Notes: a model not told the origin generated them from the letters alone. DNA of 56,965 nucleotides from Virgibacillus_O xinjiangensis (GCF_042643145.1 NZ_JBHRSA010000012.1:1-56965); one strand, 5' to 3'; counted from the first letter of the stretch, positions 22,649 through 30,568 are shown. Numbers and translations: made by a program.

Positions 22649-23899
22649 ATGACAGCGGAAGTAGTGATCATGAATAAGTTGGGCATGTCTCTTGCTGCAG
22701 ACAGCGCCATCACCAGCGGCAGGGATGGGATACAGAAAGTGTATAATTCAGCCAATAAGTTATTCTCTCTCTCCAGGGAGCATCCTGTCGGCATCATGGT
22801 GTATGGTGCTGCTTCTTTCATGGAAGTGCCTTGGGATGTGATCATCAAGTCGTACAGAGATTACTTGGGAGATAAGAAATTTGATGATTTGACCGATTAC
22901 GCAGGTGACTTGATGGATTTCCTGCGGAGGGATGAGCGTTTTGCCAATAATGATGTGGAAAGCATCATTGTCTACCGGACATTTTCCGATGTACTTAAAC
23001 GAGTGGTCAGAGAAGTGGAAGGCCATATTAGTGAAGCGGAAGAAGTAGAGGATGAGAACGTGACAGAATGGTTGGAAAGCTGTGTGAAAAGGAAGGTAGA
23101 GGAATTCAGAGAAGAAGATACAGAGTTTGTTGAGCTGGACTATCAGCATTTCAAAGATGCATTCGGCTCTGTCATCCGGGAAATTAAAGAAGAGCTCATC
23201 ACCTACGAACTTCCAGATGAAGTGAAGGAAGACCTTTATATGCTGGCTTTTCAAGCCCTGAAAAAGGACTATTTCAGTGTGGGCAGCACTGGTTTGGTAA
23301 TCTGTGGTTATGGAGAAAAAGAGATTTTCCCCCATATGCTGAATTACCGTCTGGAAGGATTTGTTTTCGGACAGATGAAATATAAACTGCTGAAGGAGCG
23401 GAAAATCAGCTATACTAATGATGAAGCAGACGGGACTGCATCCATCACCGCCTTTGCACAACGAGAAATGGTTGACTCCTTCATCGGCGGCATCGAGCCG
23501 AATATGGAAGAAGCCATTTTTGGAATCATTGACCGGGTCCTGACAAGCTATGATGAACAGGTGCAAAAACATTTGGGGATCAATTTTTCAGCAGAACAGG
23601 TTACAGAACTGAAGAATTTGGGTAATGAATTATATGACTCCATTGAGGAAGCGGTGGAAGAATACCAACGGAACAATTATATTGAACCCCTGCTTGGTGT
23701 TGTAAGATCCCTGCCGAAAGAAGAACTTGCGGAAATGACGGAAGCCTTGATCAACTTGACTTCCTTCAAAAGACGGGTGACACGGGCTACGGAATCGGTA
23801 GGACCGCCGATAGATGTTGCTGTCATAACAAAAGGTGACGGCTTTATATGGATGAAACGCAAGAATTATGTGAATGCGGAGATCAACTCCCGTTTTTAA
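22649..23899 (+). CDS. Uncharacterised protein with proteasome/HslV-like Ntn-hydrolase N-terminus
   Basis: A 416-residue soluble acidic protein without a named family that I can recall. The N-terminus resembles HslV and proteasome beta subunits. After Met removal it starts with Thr1 (TAEVVIMNK), has Asp17 in LAADSAIT, and has a Lys in SANKLFSL at position 36, close to the catalytic Lys33. A YGAAS segment follows, where beta subunits have a glycine turn. The rest (about 70-416) is helical and charged and far longer than a beta subunit. GGAAGGAGG precedes the ATG, so Thr2 placement is reliable. It is monocistronic with a 52-residue downstream gene. Autoproteolytic peptidase activity is a hypothesis. 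I am confident only that it is a real gene. Confidence 0.75.
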   Translation: MTAEVVIMNKLGMSLAADSAITSGRDGIQKVYNSANKLFSLSREHPVGIMVYGAASFMEVPWDVIIKSYRDYLGDKKFDDLTDYAGDLMDFLRRDERFANNDVESIIVYRTFSDVLKRVVREVEGHISEAEEVEDENVTEWLESCVKRKVEEFREEDTEFVELDYQHFKDAFGSVIREIKEELITYELPDEVKEDLYMLAFQALKKDYFSVGSTGLVICGYGEKEIFPHMLNYRLEGFVFGQMKYKLLKERKISYTNDEADGTASITAFAQREMVDSFIGGIEPNMEEAIFGIIDRVLTSYDEQVQKHLGINFSAEQVTELKNLGNELYDSIEEAVEEYQRNNYIEPLLGVVRSLPKEELAEMTEALINLTSFKRRVTRATESVGPPIDVAVITKGDGFIWMKRKNYVNAEINSRF

Positions 23900-23918
23900 G
23901 GGAGAAAGGGGTGAAGGC

Positions 23919-24077
23919 ATGGACACCAAGAAAGAGAAGCCACAAAAGAATTCATTTTTCCGTTTGCCACAGGAAGATCGGATCGACTTTGAACTGGAAG
24001 ATAAACAAAAGCAGGAAAAAGATACTGCAGCTGAAAAAGTACTGAATAAATTAAATGATAAATATACCAATAATTAA
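23919..24077 (+). CDS. Small highly charged hypothetical protein
   Basis: A 52-residue protein, almost half Lys, Glu and Asp, without cysteines or a membrane segment. The middle (FFRLPQEDRIDFELED) is followed by a Lys/Glu-rich helix (KQKQEKDTAAEKVLNKLNDKY). It starts 19 bp after the Ntn-like gene with AGAAAGGGGTGAAGG as ribosome site, and a terminator follows at once, so the two form an operon. I do not recognise the family. It could be a binding partner or substrate of the upstream protein, but nothing in the sequence proves that. Confidence 0.65.
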   Translation: MDTKKEKPQKNSFFRLPQEDRIDFELEDKQKQEKDTAAEKVLNKLNDKYTNN

Positions 24078-24085
24078 GCTGAAAG

Positions 24086-24108
24086 CGCCGGGGAACCGGC
24101 GTTTTTTT
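24086..24108 (+). terminator. Terminator of the Ntn-like operon
   Basis: CGCCGG (24086-24091), loop GGAA, CCGGCG (24096-24101), then seven T residues. It is immediately followed by the first 20-bp-period repeat array. Confidence 0.9.
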
Positions 24109-24151
24109 GATTGGCTGGGGGACGGCGGTACAGCAGATGGAGGAATGCGAA

Positions 24152-24402
24152 ATCGGCAGGAGCGAGGATATATCCAACGGAGAGCGGGAGAATGAATTTA
24201 TCGGCAGGACGCCTGGGATATCCTCCGGAGCGGCTGGAAATCGGCAGGAGAGCGGAGATATCCTCCGGAGTGGCCGGAAATCGGCAGAAGGACAGATTTA
24301 TCAGCGTGAGGAGGTGAATATCAGCAGGACGCCTGGTATTTCCTCCGGAGAGTGGATGAATCGGCAGGAGGATCCGCATATCACCAGCACGGCTGATAGA
24401 TC
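24152..24402. repeat. 20-bp-period degenerate repeat array 1
   Basis: From 24200 to 24400 an ATC (once TTC) recurs at every 20th base without exception, giving ten units such as ATCGGCAGGAGAGCGGAGAT. A unit at 24152 and a 28-nt unit at 24172 precede them. The pattern is ATC-N-GC/CC-N-G-G-A-G followed by about eight variable bases ending in AT or AA. Units differ in the variable half, so this is not a CRISPR, nor a simple satellite. No gene overlaps it; open frames through it simply mirror the repeat period. Similar arrays lie at 33867 and 56698. Confidence 0.85.
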
Positions 24403-24484
24403 AGTTCGTTCTGGATCATCGGAAGATCACGCACCTTATGTTTATTTCATTCAAGTTACAAATCTACCAATATGAGTCCCCTAT
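24403..24484. other. Spacer between repeat array 1 and the KGG gene cluster
   Basis: No gene or repeat is visible. The sequence becomes AT-rich towards the SigB-like promoter at 24485. Confidence 0.4.
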
Positions 24485-24510
24485 GTTTAAGAATAATTTG
24501 AGGTGGAAAA
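24485..24510 (+). promoter_or_regulatory. SigB-like promoter of KGG gene 1
   Basis: GTTTAA (24485-24490), 14-bp spacer, GGAAAA (24505-24510). This fits the SigB general-stress pattern (GTTTAA, 12-15 bp, GGGWAW) with one mismatch in the -10. Transcription would start about 50 bp before the gene. Confidence 0.65.
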
Positions 24511-24566
24511 TAAATTAATGTAGGCGAGAGAATACCTAATCCTATTTAGAGAGGAGATGACTGAAA

Positions 24567-24734
24567 GTGGCAAATAACAATAAACGCGACAATAACCAGA
24601 AGATGTCTCTGGAAGAAGCAGGCCGTAAAGGCGGCAAGACAACTGCCCGCAACCATGACCAGGAGTTCTTCGAGGAAATTGGTAAGAAGGGCGGCGAAGA
24701 ACGCGCTCGCCAAAGTGAAAACAATAACTCTTAA
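24567..24734 (+). CDS. KGG-repeat stress protein 1 (GsiB-like)
   Basis: A 55-residue hydrophilic protein beginning at GTG, ten bases after AGGAG. It consists of an Asn-rich start (ANNNKRDNNQ), MSLEEAGRKGGKTTARNHDQEF and FEEIGKKGGEERARQ, carrying two KGG motifs. Such GsiB-type proteins are heat-stable, disordered, water-binding hydrophilins made under general stress. It is too short and uses a rarer start, so it is easy to miss. It is the shortest of three tandem paralogues and has its own SigB-like promoter. Confidence 0.88.
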   Translation: MANNNKRDNNQKMSLEEAGRKGGKTTARNHDQEFFEEIGKKGGEERARQSENNNS

Positions 24735-24753
24735 TTCTAGCAGAAATTTAGGT

Positions 24754-24780
24754 GTTTAACAACAAAAGCGATGTGGAAAA
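24754..24780 (+). promoter_or_regulatory. SigB-like promoter of KGG gene 2
   Basis: GTTTAA (24754-24759), 15-bp spacer, GGAAAA (24775-24780): the same two hexamers as for gene 1, placed at a similar distance from the start. Confidence 0.65.
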
Positions 24781-24831
24781 CACATTAATGAGACGGCGGA
24801 AAGCCGAAATTACTGAAAGGAGATGTTAAGA

Positions 24832-25056
24832 ATGGCAAATAACAATAAACGCAACAATAATAACAATATGTCCCTAGAGGAAGCAGGTCGTAAAGGCGGC
24901 AAGACAACTGCCCGCAACCACGATCAGGAATTCTATGAAGAGATCGGTAAGAAAGGCGGCGAAACTACTTCCCGCAACCATGATCAGGAATTCTATGAAG
25001 AAATCGGTGAAAAAGGCGGCAAGGAACGTGCCCGTCAAAACCGTAACAATAAATAA
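24832..25056 (+). CDS. KGG-repeat stress protein 2 (GsiB-like)
   Basis: A 74-residue paralogue with three KGG motifs, spaced 20 residues apart (RKGGKTTARNHDQEFYEEIG repeated). The Asn-rich N-terminus and Arg/Asn-rich C-terminus (ERARQNRNNK) match the other copies. The ATG at 24832 is chosen because AAAGGAG (24816-24822) directly abuts the upstream in-frame ATG at 24823. Probable role: desiccation, osmotic and heat protection as a disordered hydrophilin. Confidence 0.9.
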   Translation: MANNNKRNNNNNMSLEEAGRKGGKTTARNHDQEFYEEIGKKGGETTSRNHDQEFYEEIGEKGGKERARQNRNNK

Positions 25057-25078
25057 CTGAAGCATTAAAAAACAAGAT

Positions 25079-25105
25079 GTTTCAATGAAAACTGAAAGTG
25101 GAAAT
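25079..25105 (+). promoter_or_regulatory. SigB-like promoter of KGG gene 3
   Basis: GTTTCA (25079-25084), 15-bp spacer, GGAAAT (25100-25105), about 50 bp before gene 3. It diverges slightly from the other two promoters of the cluster. Confidence 0.6.
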
Positions 25106-25153
25106 GGCTTAGTGAAGAAACTTTACTGACTATACCGAAAGGAGATGTTAAGA

Positions 25154-25633
25154 ATGGCAAAGAATAACAATAGACGTAACAATAACAACAATATGTCTCT
25201 AGAGGAAGCAGGACGTAAAGGCGGCAAGACAACTGCCCGCAATCACGATCAAGAATTCTATGAAGAGATCGGTAAGAAAGGCGGCGAAACTACCGCACAA
25301 AACCATGATCAGGAATTCTATGAAGAGATTGGCCAAAAAGGCGGAGAAACTACTTCCCGCAACCACGACCAGGAATTCTATGAAGAGATCGGCCAAAAAG
25401 GTGGAGAAACTACTTCCCGCAACCATGACCAGGAATTCTATGAAGATATCGGTCAAAAGGGCGGAGAAACAACTTCAAGAAATCATGACCAGGAGTTCTA
25501 CGAGGAGATTGGTCAAAAAGGTGGGGAGACCACTTCCCGTGAACATGGCCAAGATTTCTATGAAGATATCGGTCAAAAAGGCGGAAATGTTCGTGGCCGC
25601 CAACAACAAAAGAATAACAACAACAATTCTTAA
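25154..25633 (+). CDS. KGG-repeat stress protein 3 (GsiB-like, expanded)
   Basis: A 159-residue protein with seven KGG motifs at a 20-residue period (KGGETTSRNHDQEFYEEIGQ). It is built like genes 1 and 2 but with four or more added units. The repeats are nearly identical at DNA level (60-bp period), so copy number can change by slippage or unequal recombination. It starts at ATG 25154 after AAAGGAGATG. It is hydrophilic, with no cysteine and no membrane segment. The role is stress protection by family analogy with GsiB. Confidence 0.92.
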   Translation: MAKNNNRRNNNNNMSLEEAGRKGGKTTARNHDQEFYEEIGKKGGETTAQNHDQEFYEEIGQKGGETTSRNHDQEFYEEIGQKGGETTSRNHDQEFYEDIGQKGGETTSRNHDQEFYEEIGQKGGETTSREHGQDFYEDIGQKGGNVRGRQQQKNNNNNS

Positions 25634-25665
25634 TTTCAAGTAAGAACTATGAAGAAATTATGAAG

Positions 25666-25704
25666 AAATCGGAAGGGATGTTTCAATTCCCTTCCGATTT
25701 TTTT
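25666..25704 (+). terminator. Terminator of the KGG cluster
   Basis: AAATCGGAAGGG (25666-25677) and CCCTTCCGATTT (25689-25700) form a perfect 12-bp stem, followed by TTTTTTT. Confidence 0.92.
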
Positions 25705-25876
25705 ATGCACCATTTTACTAGAATACTATGTCTGATTCCGGGTGGTAGATGGTTTAGAAACCGCATTTCCTGACAATACTAGTCTAGTACGCGGGTTCTT
25801 TTACTTCATATGCTTTTCTAGTATAGTTATATTATGCTCGTACGTACCATAATCGATGGAGGGGGCAGAAGATGAA

Positions 25877-26836
25877 ATGCAGAATACAATGGCCTATAAC
25901 GAAAAAGTAGAAAAAGTTTTGAGCAATATAAATAAAGTGATGATAGGGAAAGAAGACGTAGCTGCACTCAGTTTAGCAGCCTTATTGGCGGAGGGGCATG
26001 TTTTGCTTGAAGATGTGCCAGGTGTGGGGAAAACCATGCTTGTCAGGGCGCTGGCAACCTCACTTGACTGTGATTTTCGGAGAATCCAGTTCACCCCCGA
26101 CCTCCTGCCTTCCGATGTCACCGGTGTATCCGTCTACAACCCGAAAAAACTTGAGTTTGAATTCCGTGCTGGACCCATTTTGGGAAATGTCGTACTCGCG
26201 GATGAAATCAACCGTACCTCTCCGAAGACGCAATCATCCCTGCTTGAAGCAATGGAAGAGAAGAACATAACGGTAGACGGTCGGACCATTCCACTTAGCA
26301 AACCCTTCTTTGTAATGGCCACTCAGAACCCGATTGAATATGAGGGCACTTACCCTTTGCCGGAAGCTCAGCTGGATCGTTTCCTATTCAAGTTGAAAAT
26401 GGGTTACCCGACATTTGCGGATGAATTGGAAATGTTGGAACGTACCTCATCCAATCACCCTATCGAGAGTGTAGAACCGGTAATTTCCCGTGACGAATTG
26501 GTTGCTGTACAGGAAGAAGTGAAGAACGTATATATTGATAGGAATGTACAGCACTATATTATCAATCTGGTTACAAATACAAGGAGTACTCCGTCCATCC
26601 GGTTGGGAGTAAGTCCTAGAGGATCGATTGCCCTGATGCGGGCGGCGAAAGCATATGCATTTATCCAGACAAGGGACTATGTCCTCCCGGACGATGTAAA
26701 ATTTCTAGCGCCGTACGTCCTGTCCCATAGGATCGTCCTGACTGCTGAGGCAAGATACAGTGGTACGACAAATGAGCAAGTGATCGATTCCATCGTAAAG
26801 CATACCCATATCCCAATACGGAGAGGTTTTCGTTGA
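25877..26836 (+). CDS. yeaC: MoxR-family AAA+ ATPase (YeaC-like)
   Basis: A 319-residue AAA+ ATPase with Walker A DVPGVGKTM, Walker B VVLADEINRTSPKTQ and sensor segment VMATQNPIEYEGTYPLPEAQLDRF, all MoxR hallmarks. MoxR proteins act as chaperone-like remodellers for partner proteins encoded nearby. The ATG at 25877 is chosen because GGAGGGGG (25858-25865) is then well spaced; an ATG at 25856 would lie upstream of that site. It overlaps the DUF58 gene (TGATG type), and yeaD and yebA follow. This matches B. subtilis yeaC-yeaD-yebA before guaA. Confidence 0.93.
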   Translation: MQNTMAYNEKVEKVLSNINKVMIGKEDVAALSLAALLAEGHVLLEDVPGVGKTMLVRALATSLDCDFRRIQFTPDLLPSDVTGVSVYNPKKLEFEFRAGPILGNVVLADEINRTSPKTQSSLLEAMEEKNITVDGRTIPLSKPFFVMATQNPIEYEGTYPLPEAQLDRFLFKLKMGYPTFADELEMLERTSSNHPIESVEPVISRDELVAVQEEVKNVYIDRNVQHYIINLVTNTRSTPSIRLGVSPRGSIALMRAAKAYAFIQTRDYVLPDDVKFLAPYVLSHRIVLTAEARYSGTTNEQVIDSIVKHTHIPIRRGFR

Positions 26837-28098
26837 TGAACAGCATTATAAGACTCATGGGGAATTTGCTGTTTATTTTTCTCCTGTTTGCTGCTTTATT
26901 TTCCTATGCCATGTTTCAGGGTGGCTTTACCAGCTGGTTCCTGTTTTTCGGTTTCCTGCCTATATTCCTTTACCAGGTGGCTTTATTGTTTTATCCGCTG
27001 CGCCATTGGAAGGTGAAGCGTCACCTGCAAAGAGAAGCAGTGAAAGCAGGAGGGAATGTCTCGGTGACCATCACCGTTGAGCGCGGTTTACCTTTCCCGT
27101 TGTTCTATTGTGTATTTGAGGAGGTATTCTCGGAAGGGCTACATAGGAAAGACGACGGTAAGCGTAAATACAGGCACATGGATCGTCCAGGCCATTATAA
27201 TATGGATAGGGAAGTGAAAAGGGCCGTGTTCCCATCCTTCCGCCGACGAATTGAGGTTTCCTATCAGTTGGAGGCGCTGCCCAGAGGAGTCCATCAGTTG
27301 GAAGGAGTCACCATCCGCTGCGGTGATTTGTTCGGTTTGGCCAGGAAAGAAGTCTTCATTCCATTGGAGGATCAATTGCTGGTCTATCCGGCGCAGGACG
27401 ACGTACGTCTTACGGGTTCATGGAGCAGCTTGGATGAAGGTGGAAAAGCCTCTTCCTGGACTTGGCATCATACCAATATTGCTGTAGGGGCCCGGGAGTA
27501 TGCACCAGGGGATAAAATTTCCTCCATTGATTGGAAACAGACAGCCCGCAAGAATGAAGTCATGACGAAGGAGTTCGAACAAGAAGAGGGAATGGATGTA
27601 TTGCTCGTCCTGGACAGCTGCTGGCATCAGGGAATGAATCCTTTGGCCTTCGAAGCGACGGTTGAACTGGCCGCGTCACTTGTTCGTGCCATGCGCAGGC
27701 AGTCGATTCGGACGCGTCTCCTTATCGTTGGAGGAGAAAGTGTTTATATTCCAGGACATGGCGAGGAACAGATGGCTGTTGCTCAGCGTCAACTTGCAAG
27801 AATCCAACCATCCCGCAGCGGGCCCTTTGTCCTGAAATTGCGGGAAGAGATATTCCGGGTGAAAGAAGGGAATGTGGTTCTGCTGATCACGTCCCATGTG
27901 GACAGGGCATGGCTTGAGGCCATACAGCCAATGAAAACCCGATCGAAATATATGGTGGTGCTGTTTGTCCAGGCATCCACTTGGATATCGGAGGAAGAAA
28001 GAGATCTATTGACACAAATGGAAATGGAGGGGATGGAAGTAATCCCCATGACAGAGAGTGAACTGGTTCAAACACCGGTGGAGGTGAGAGGGAAATGA
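26836..28098 (+). CDS. yeaD: DUF58 domain membrane protein (YeaD-like)
   Basis: A 420-residue protein. Two N-terminal transmembrane helices (about 9-27, 33-54) are followed by a beta-rich region, then DUF58 with GAREYAPGDKISSIDWKQTARKN (about 219-241) and a vWA-like domain whose metal-site start is VLLVLDSCWHQGMNP. The first two acidic and serine positions of the MIDAS are partly changed. It begins at ATG 26836, overlapping the MoxR stop, and ends within the transglutaminase start, so three genes are translationally coupled. It is thought to work as the MoxR partner in envelope-related processes. Confidence 0.9.
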   Translation: MNSIIRLMGNLLFIFLLFAALFSYAMFQGGFTSWFLFFGFLPIFLYQVALLFYPLRHWKVKRHLQREAVKAGGNVSVTITVERGLPFPLFYCVFEEVFSEGLHRKDDGKRKYRHMDRPGHYNMDREVKRAVFPSFRRRIEVSYQLEALPRGVHQLEGVTIRCGDLFGLARKEVFIPLEDQLLVYPAQDDVRLTGSWSSLDEGGKASSWTWHHTNIAVGAREYAPGDKISSIDWKQTARKNEVMTKEFEQEEGMDVLLVLDSCWHQGMNPLAFEATVELAASLVRAMRRQSIRTRLLIVGGESVYIPGHGEEQMAVAQRQLARIQPSRSGPFVLKLREEIFRVKEGNVVLLITSHVDRAWLEAIQPMKTRSKYMVVLFVQASTWISEEERDLLTQMEMEGMEVIPMTESELVQTPVEVRGK

Positions 28099-30305
28099 GA
28101 AGTGCGGTACAAGCAGGATATCAATCATTCATTTTATCCTCTATTTTATACCTTTGCGGTTTATTTCTTTTTTTGGAATGGATGTATCCGGTCAGTGAGC
28201 TGACTGACACCGGAAGTGTTATGGTTTTTGCAGTTTTCGCCGTGTATAGCTTTCTCATCACTTTGCTTCAAGTGAAATGGTGGGTCAGTCTTCCTATGAA
28301 AGCTGCAGGCACCATGCTGCTAATGCAGCTGCTTTATTTTCAGGGGCCCGTCCTGAACCTTGCTTGGCTTGGGGAATTATCCCGCGATGTTCTCATCAAT
28401 TTGGACCTCATGTTATCTCAGCAGTGGTATGCGCTGACGCCGATGTTCCGTACGTTATTGTTTTTCATGCTGATCTGGCTGATGAGCTACCTGCTTTATT
28501 ATTGGTTTGTGGTGATGAAACGGGTATTTTTGTTTGTTCTGCTGACGCTCGTTTATATTACAGTCCTGGACACCTTCACTGGCTACCAAGCAGAGTTTTC
28601 CATTATCCGCTCCTTCGTTCTTTCCTTCATTGCGTTGGGATTGGCGCATTTCATGAGAGAGTTGAACAACGGATCTGTCAAGATATCGCGACAAGGTAAT
28701 GCCCTTGTTTGGCTTCTGCCACTCATCGCTATTGTCCTGTTTGGATCAGTTGTAGGGTTCGTGGCTCCTAAGCCTGCACCACAATGGCCGGACCCCGTTC
28801 CGTTTATCCAGAGTGCAGCAGAAGGAGCGGGCTCGGATGACAGCGGGTCTGTTGTACGAAAAGTGGGTTATGGAGAGGATGATTCCCGTCTAGGAGGATC
28901 TTTTATCCAGGATTATGCGCCTGTTTTCCGAGTGGAAGCGGAAGAGGACCAATATTGGAGAATCGAGACAAAAGACGTTTATACAGGGAAAGGTTGGGAG
29001 AGTTCAGGAGAGAGGAATTATCAACTTCAGGCGAATGGGGATATCTCCCTCGACACTTTTTCAAAGAATGTAGAGACAGAGGAAGCGACAGCGGTCTTGG
29101 TGTTCCAGGAGAGCGCGGATATTGATAAGCTTGTTTATCCATACGGGATTGAACAGGTTGATCATCCGGAAGCCCAGTTTTTACTCGACGATGGCACGGA
29201 GGCTGTCCAAACAAAGAAGGAAGGTGAAGTGGTGAATTTGGATGGGTACACCCTTACCTATGAGGACCCGTCATTTGAGATTAACAAGCTGAGGGAAGCT
29301 GGTACTGAGGACCCTGAAGAGATAGTGGAGAGATATACCCAGCTCCCAAAAGATATGCCAGAGCGGGTGAGAGAACTGGCCCGGGAAGTCACCAAGCCGT
29401 TTGAGACTCGCTACGATCAGGCGAAAGCAGTCGAAAACCACTTTACCGAAGCTAATGGATTTACGTATCAAACTTCCAACGTTCCCGTACCTGGGGAGGA
29501 ACAGGATTATGTGGACCAGTTCTTGTTCGATTCAAAAGCAGGATACTGTGACAATTATTCCACCTCGATGGTAGTGCTTCTGCGCTCCTTGGATATTCCA
29601 GCAAGATGGGTCAAAGGCTTCACCGGCGGGGAAATGCTCGGTAGTCAGAACAGCTCGTTGAGCGATGAGCATCAAGTGTATGAGGTGACGAATTCCAATG
29701 CCCATTCGTGGGTCGAAGTCTACTTCCCTGAAGTTGGCTGGGTGCCATTCGAACCGACCCAGGGCTTTTCCAATCCAATCGATCTCTATACCGATTGGGG
29801 TGAAATCGATGCTCAGGAAAACCAGGAAGATCGACAGAACCCAGAAGATGAGCAGGAAGTAGAGGAGCCGGAATTGGAAGAGGAAGAAGCAGCAACGGTG
29901 ATGGCTGAGAGTGATGTTGATAAAGGGAGTGGCTCCTCTTGGGGCTGGCAGTGGCCAGTTGCTGCCGCTGCAGTTGGACTTCTTGCTTTCCTTCTCTACC
30001 GAAGCCGTTTTCGGTGGCAGACCTACCTTTTGGAGCTCCGTTTTCGTCATAGGGGAGGAGCGGAAGCGTATCAGCATGCATATCTGCATGTGATGAAAAT
30101 TTTGGAAGCGAAGGGGTGGAGAAGGAAGCCTGATCAGACACTGAGAGAGTATGCAAATATGATCGACCGTCGTTATGGGACAGGTGAAATGGGTCGTTTG
30201 ACTGCCCAGTATGAACGAATGCTCTATAAAGGAGAAACTGATCAGACGCATCTGAAGGAACTGAGGCAATTATGGAAAAATTTAATCAAACGGATATTGG
30301 GTTGA
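28095..30305 (+). CDS. yebA: Transglutaminase-like membrane protein (YebA/TgpA-like)
   Basis: A 736-residue protein. The N-terminal ~210 residues contain about six transmembrane helices. An extracytoplasmic region ends in a transglutaminase core: KAGYCDNYSTSMVVLLRSL (Cys485), NSNAHSWVEVYFPE (His537) and WVPFEPTQGF (Glu where many family members have Asp). An acidic linker (about 580-605), a last transmembrane helix (WPVAAAAVGLLAFLLYRSRF) and a cytoplasmic DUF4129-like tail follow. It probably acts on cell-surface proteins. It overlaps yeaD by 4 bp. The stop overlaps the guaA -35 promoter element. Confidence 0.92.
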   Translation: MRSAVQAGYQSFILSSILYLCGLFLFLEWMYPVSELTDTGSVMVFAVFAVYSFLITLLQVKWWVSLPMKAAGTMLLMQLLYFQGPVLNLAWLGELSRDVLINLDLMLSQQWYALTPMFRTLLFFMLIWLMSYLLYYWFVVMKRVFLFVLLTLVYITVLDTFTGYQAEFSIIRSFVLSFIALGLAHFMRELNNGSVKISRQGNALVWLLPLIAIVLFGSVVGFVAPKPAPQWPDPVPFIQSAAEGAGSDDSGSVVRKVGYGEDDSRLGGSFIQDYAPVFRVEAEEDQYWRIETKDVYTGKGWESSGERNYQLQANGDISLDTFSKNVETEEATAVLVFQESADIDKLVYPYGIEQVDHPEAQFLLDDGTEAVQTKKEGEVVNLDGYTLTYEDPSFEINKLREAGTEDPEEIVERYTQLPKDMPERVRELAREVTKPFETRYDQAKAVENHFTEANGFTYQTSNVPVPGEEQDYVDQFLFDSKAGYCDNYSTSMVVLLRSLDIPARWVKGFTGGEMLGSQNSSLSDEHQVYEVTNSNAHSWVEVYFPEVGWVPFEPTQGFSNPIDLYTDWGEIDAQENQEDRQNPEDEQEVEEPELEEEEAATVMAESDVDKGSGSSWGWQWPVAAAAVGLLAFLLYRSRFRWQTYLLELRFRHRGGAEAYQHAYLHVMKILEAKGWRRKPDQTLREYANMIDRRYGTGEMGRLTAQYERMLYKGETDQTHLKELRQLWKNLIKRILG

Positions 30306-30330
30306 CCTTGCCTGCTCCCATTAGTATGAT
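30302..30330 (+). promoter_or_regulatory. SigA promoter of guaA
   Basis: TTGACC (30302-30307), 17-bp spacer, TATGAT (30325-30330). The -35 overlaps the yebA stop codon. No PurR box pair is visible here, unlike at pbuG and purE. Confidence 0.8.
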
Positions 30331-30357
30331 TAGAACATATTATTCTGCAATCAATTA

Positions 30358-30434
30358 TGCCTTTCGTATATCCTCGATAATATGGTTCGAAAGTTTCTAC
30401 CGGGGCACCGTAAATGCCCTGACTATGAAGGCAG
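30358..30434 (+). ncRNA. Guanine-type purine riboswitch of guaA
   Basis: The conserved aptamer core is present: ATATGG, GTTTCTACCGGGGCACCGTAAA, then GACTATG in which C, not T, sits at the specificity position, so guanine is the expected ligand. P1 is formed by TGCCTTTCGTA and TATGAAGGCA. The terminator follows 64 nt downstream, so ligand binding is expected to switch guaA off. Confidence 0.92.
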
Positions 30435-30497
30435 TTATCTGACAGGTGTGTGACCGTCTTCTGTTCATGAGCATGGAAGAGGACCATGGCCTTGTGT

Positions 30498-30568
30498 TAC
30501 CCGGATATCTGCCTTTTTGCAACCCGCTTTGTTCGGGTTTTTGCAAAAGGCGGATATCCGGGTTTTTT
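30498..30568 (+). terminator. Riboswitch-controlled terminator before guaA
   Basis: A long stem, CCCGGATATCTGCCTTTTTG (from 30499) with CAAAAGGCGGATATCCGGG (30543-30561), is followed by six T residues. The loop contains a small ACCCG/CGGGT hairpin. Confidence 0.88.

Noticed and set aside
22760..23572. A 270-codon minus-strand frame opposite the Ntn-like gene
   Set aside because: The plus-strand gene has a strong ribosome site, HslV-like motifs and an operon terminator. The antisense product is rich in Phe and His, typical of a shadow frame.
24152..24402. CRISPR-like array
   Set aside because: Units are contiguous with a variable half of only about 8-10 nt; there is no constant repeat of 24-37 nt, no spacer-size segment and no cas gene in the window.
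24107..24475. Open frames of 68-122 codons on both strands over the first repeat array
   Set aside because: Their translations only mirror the 20-bp repeat (a repeating ISxGR/AGRLGYP-type pattern), have no credible ribosome site and exist in several frames at once.
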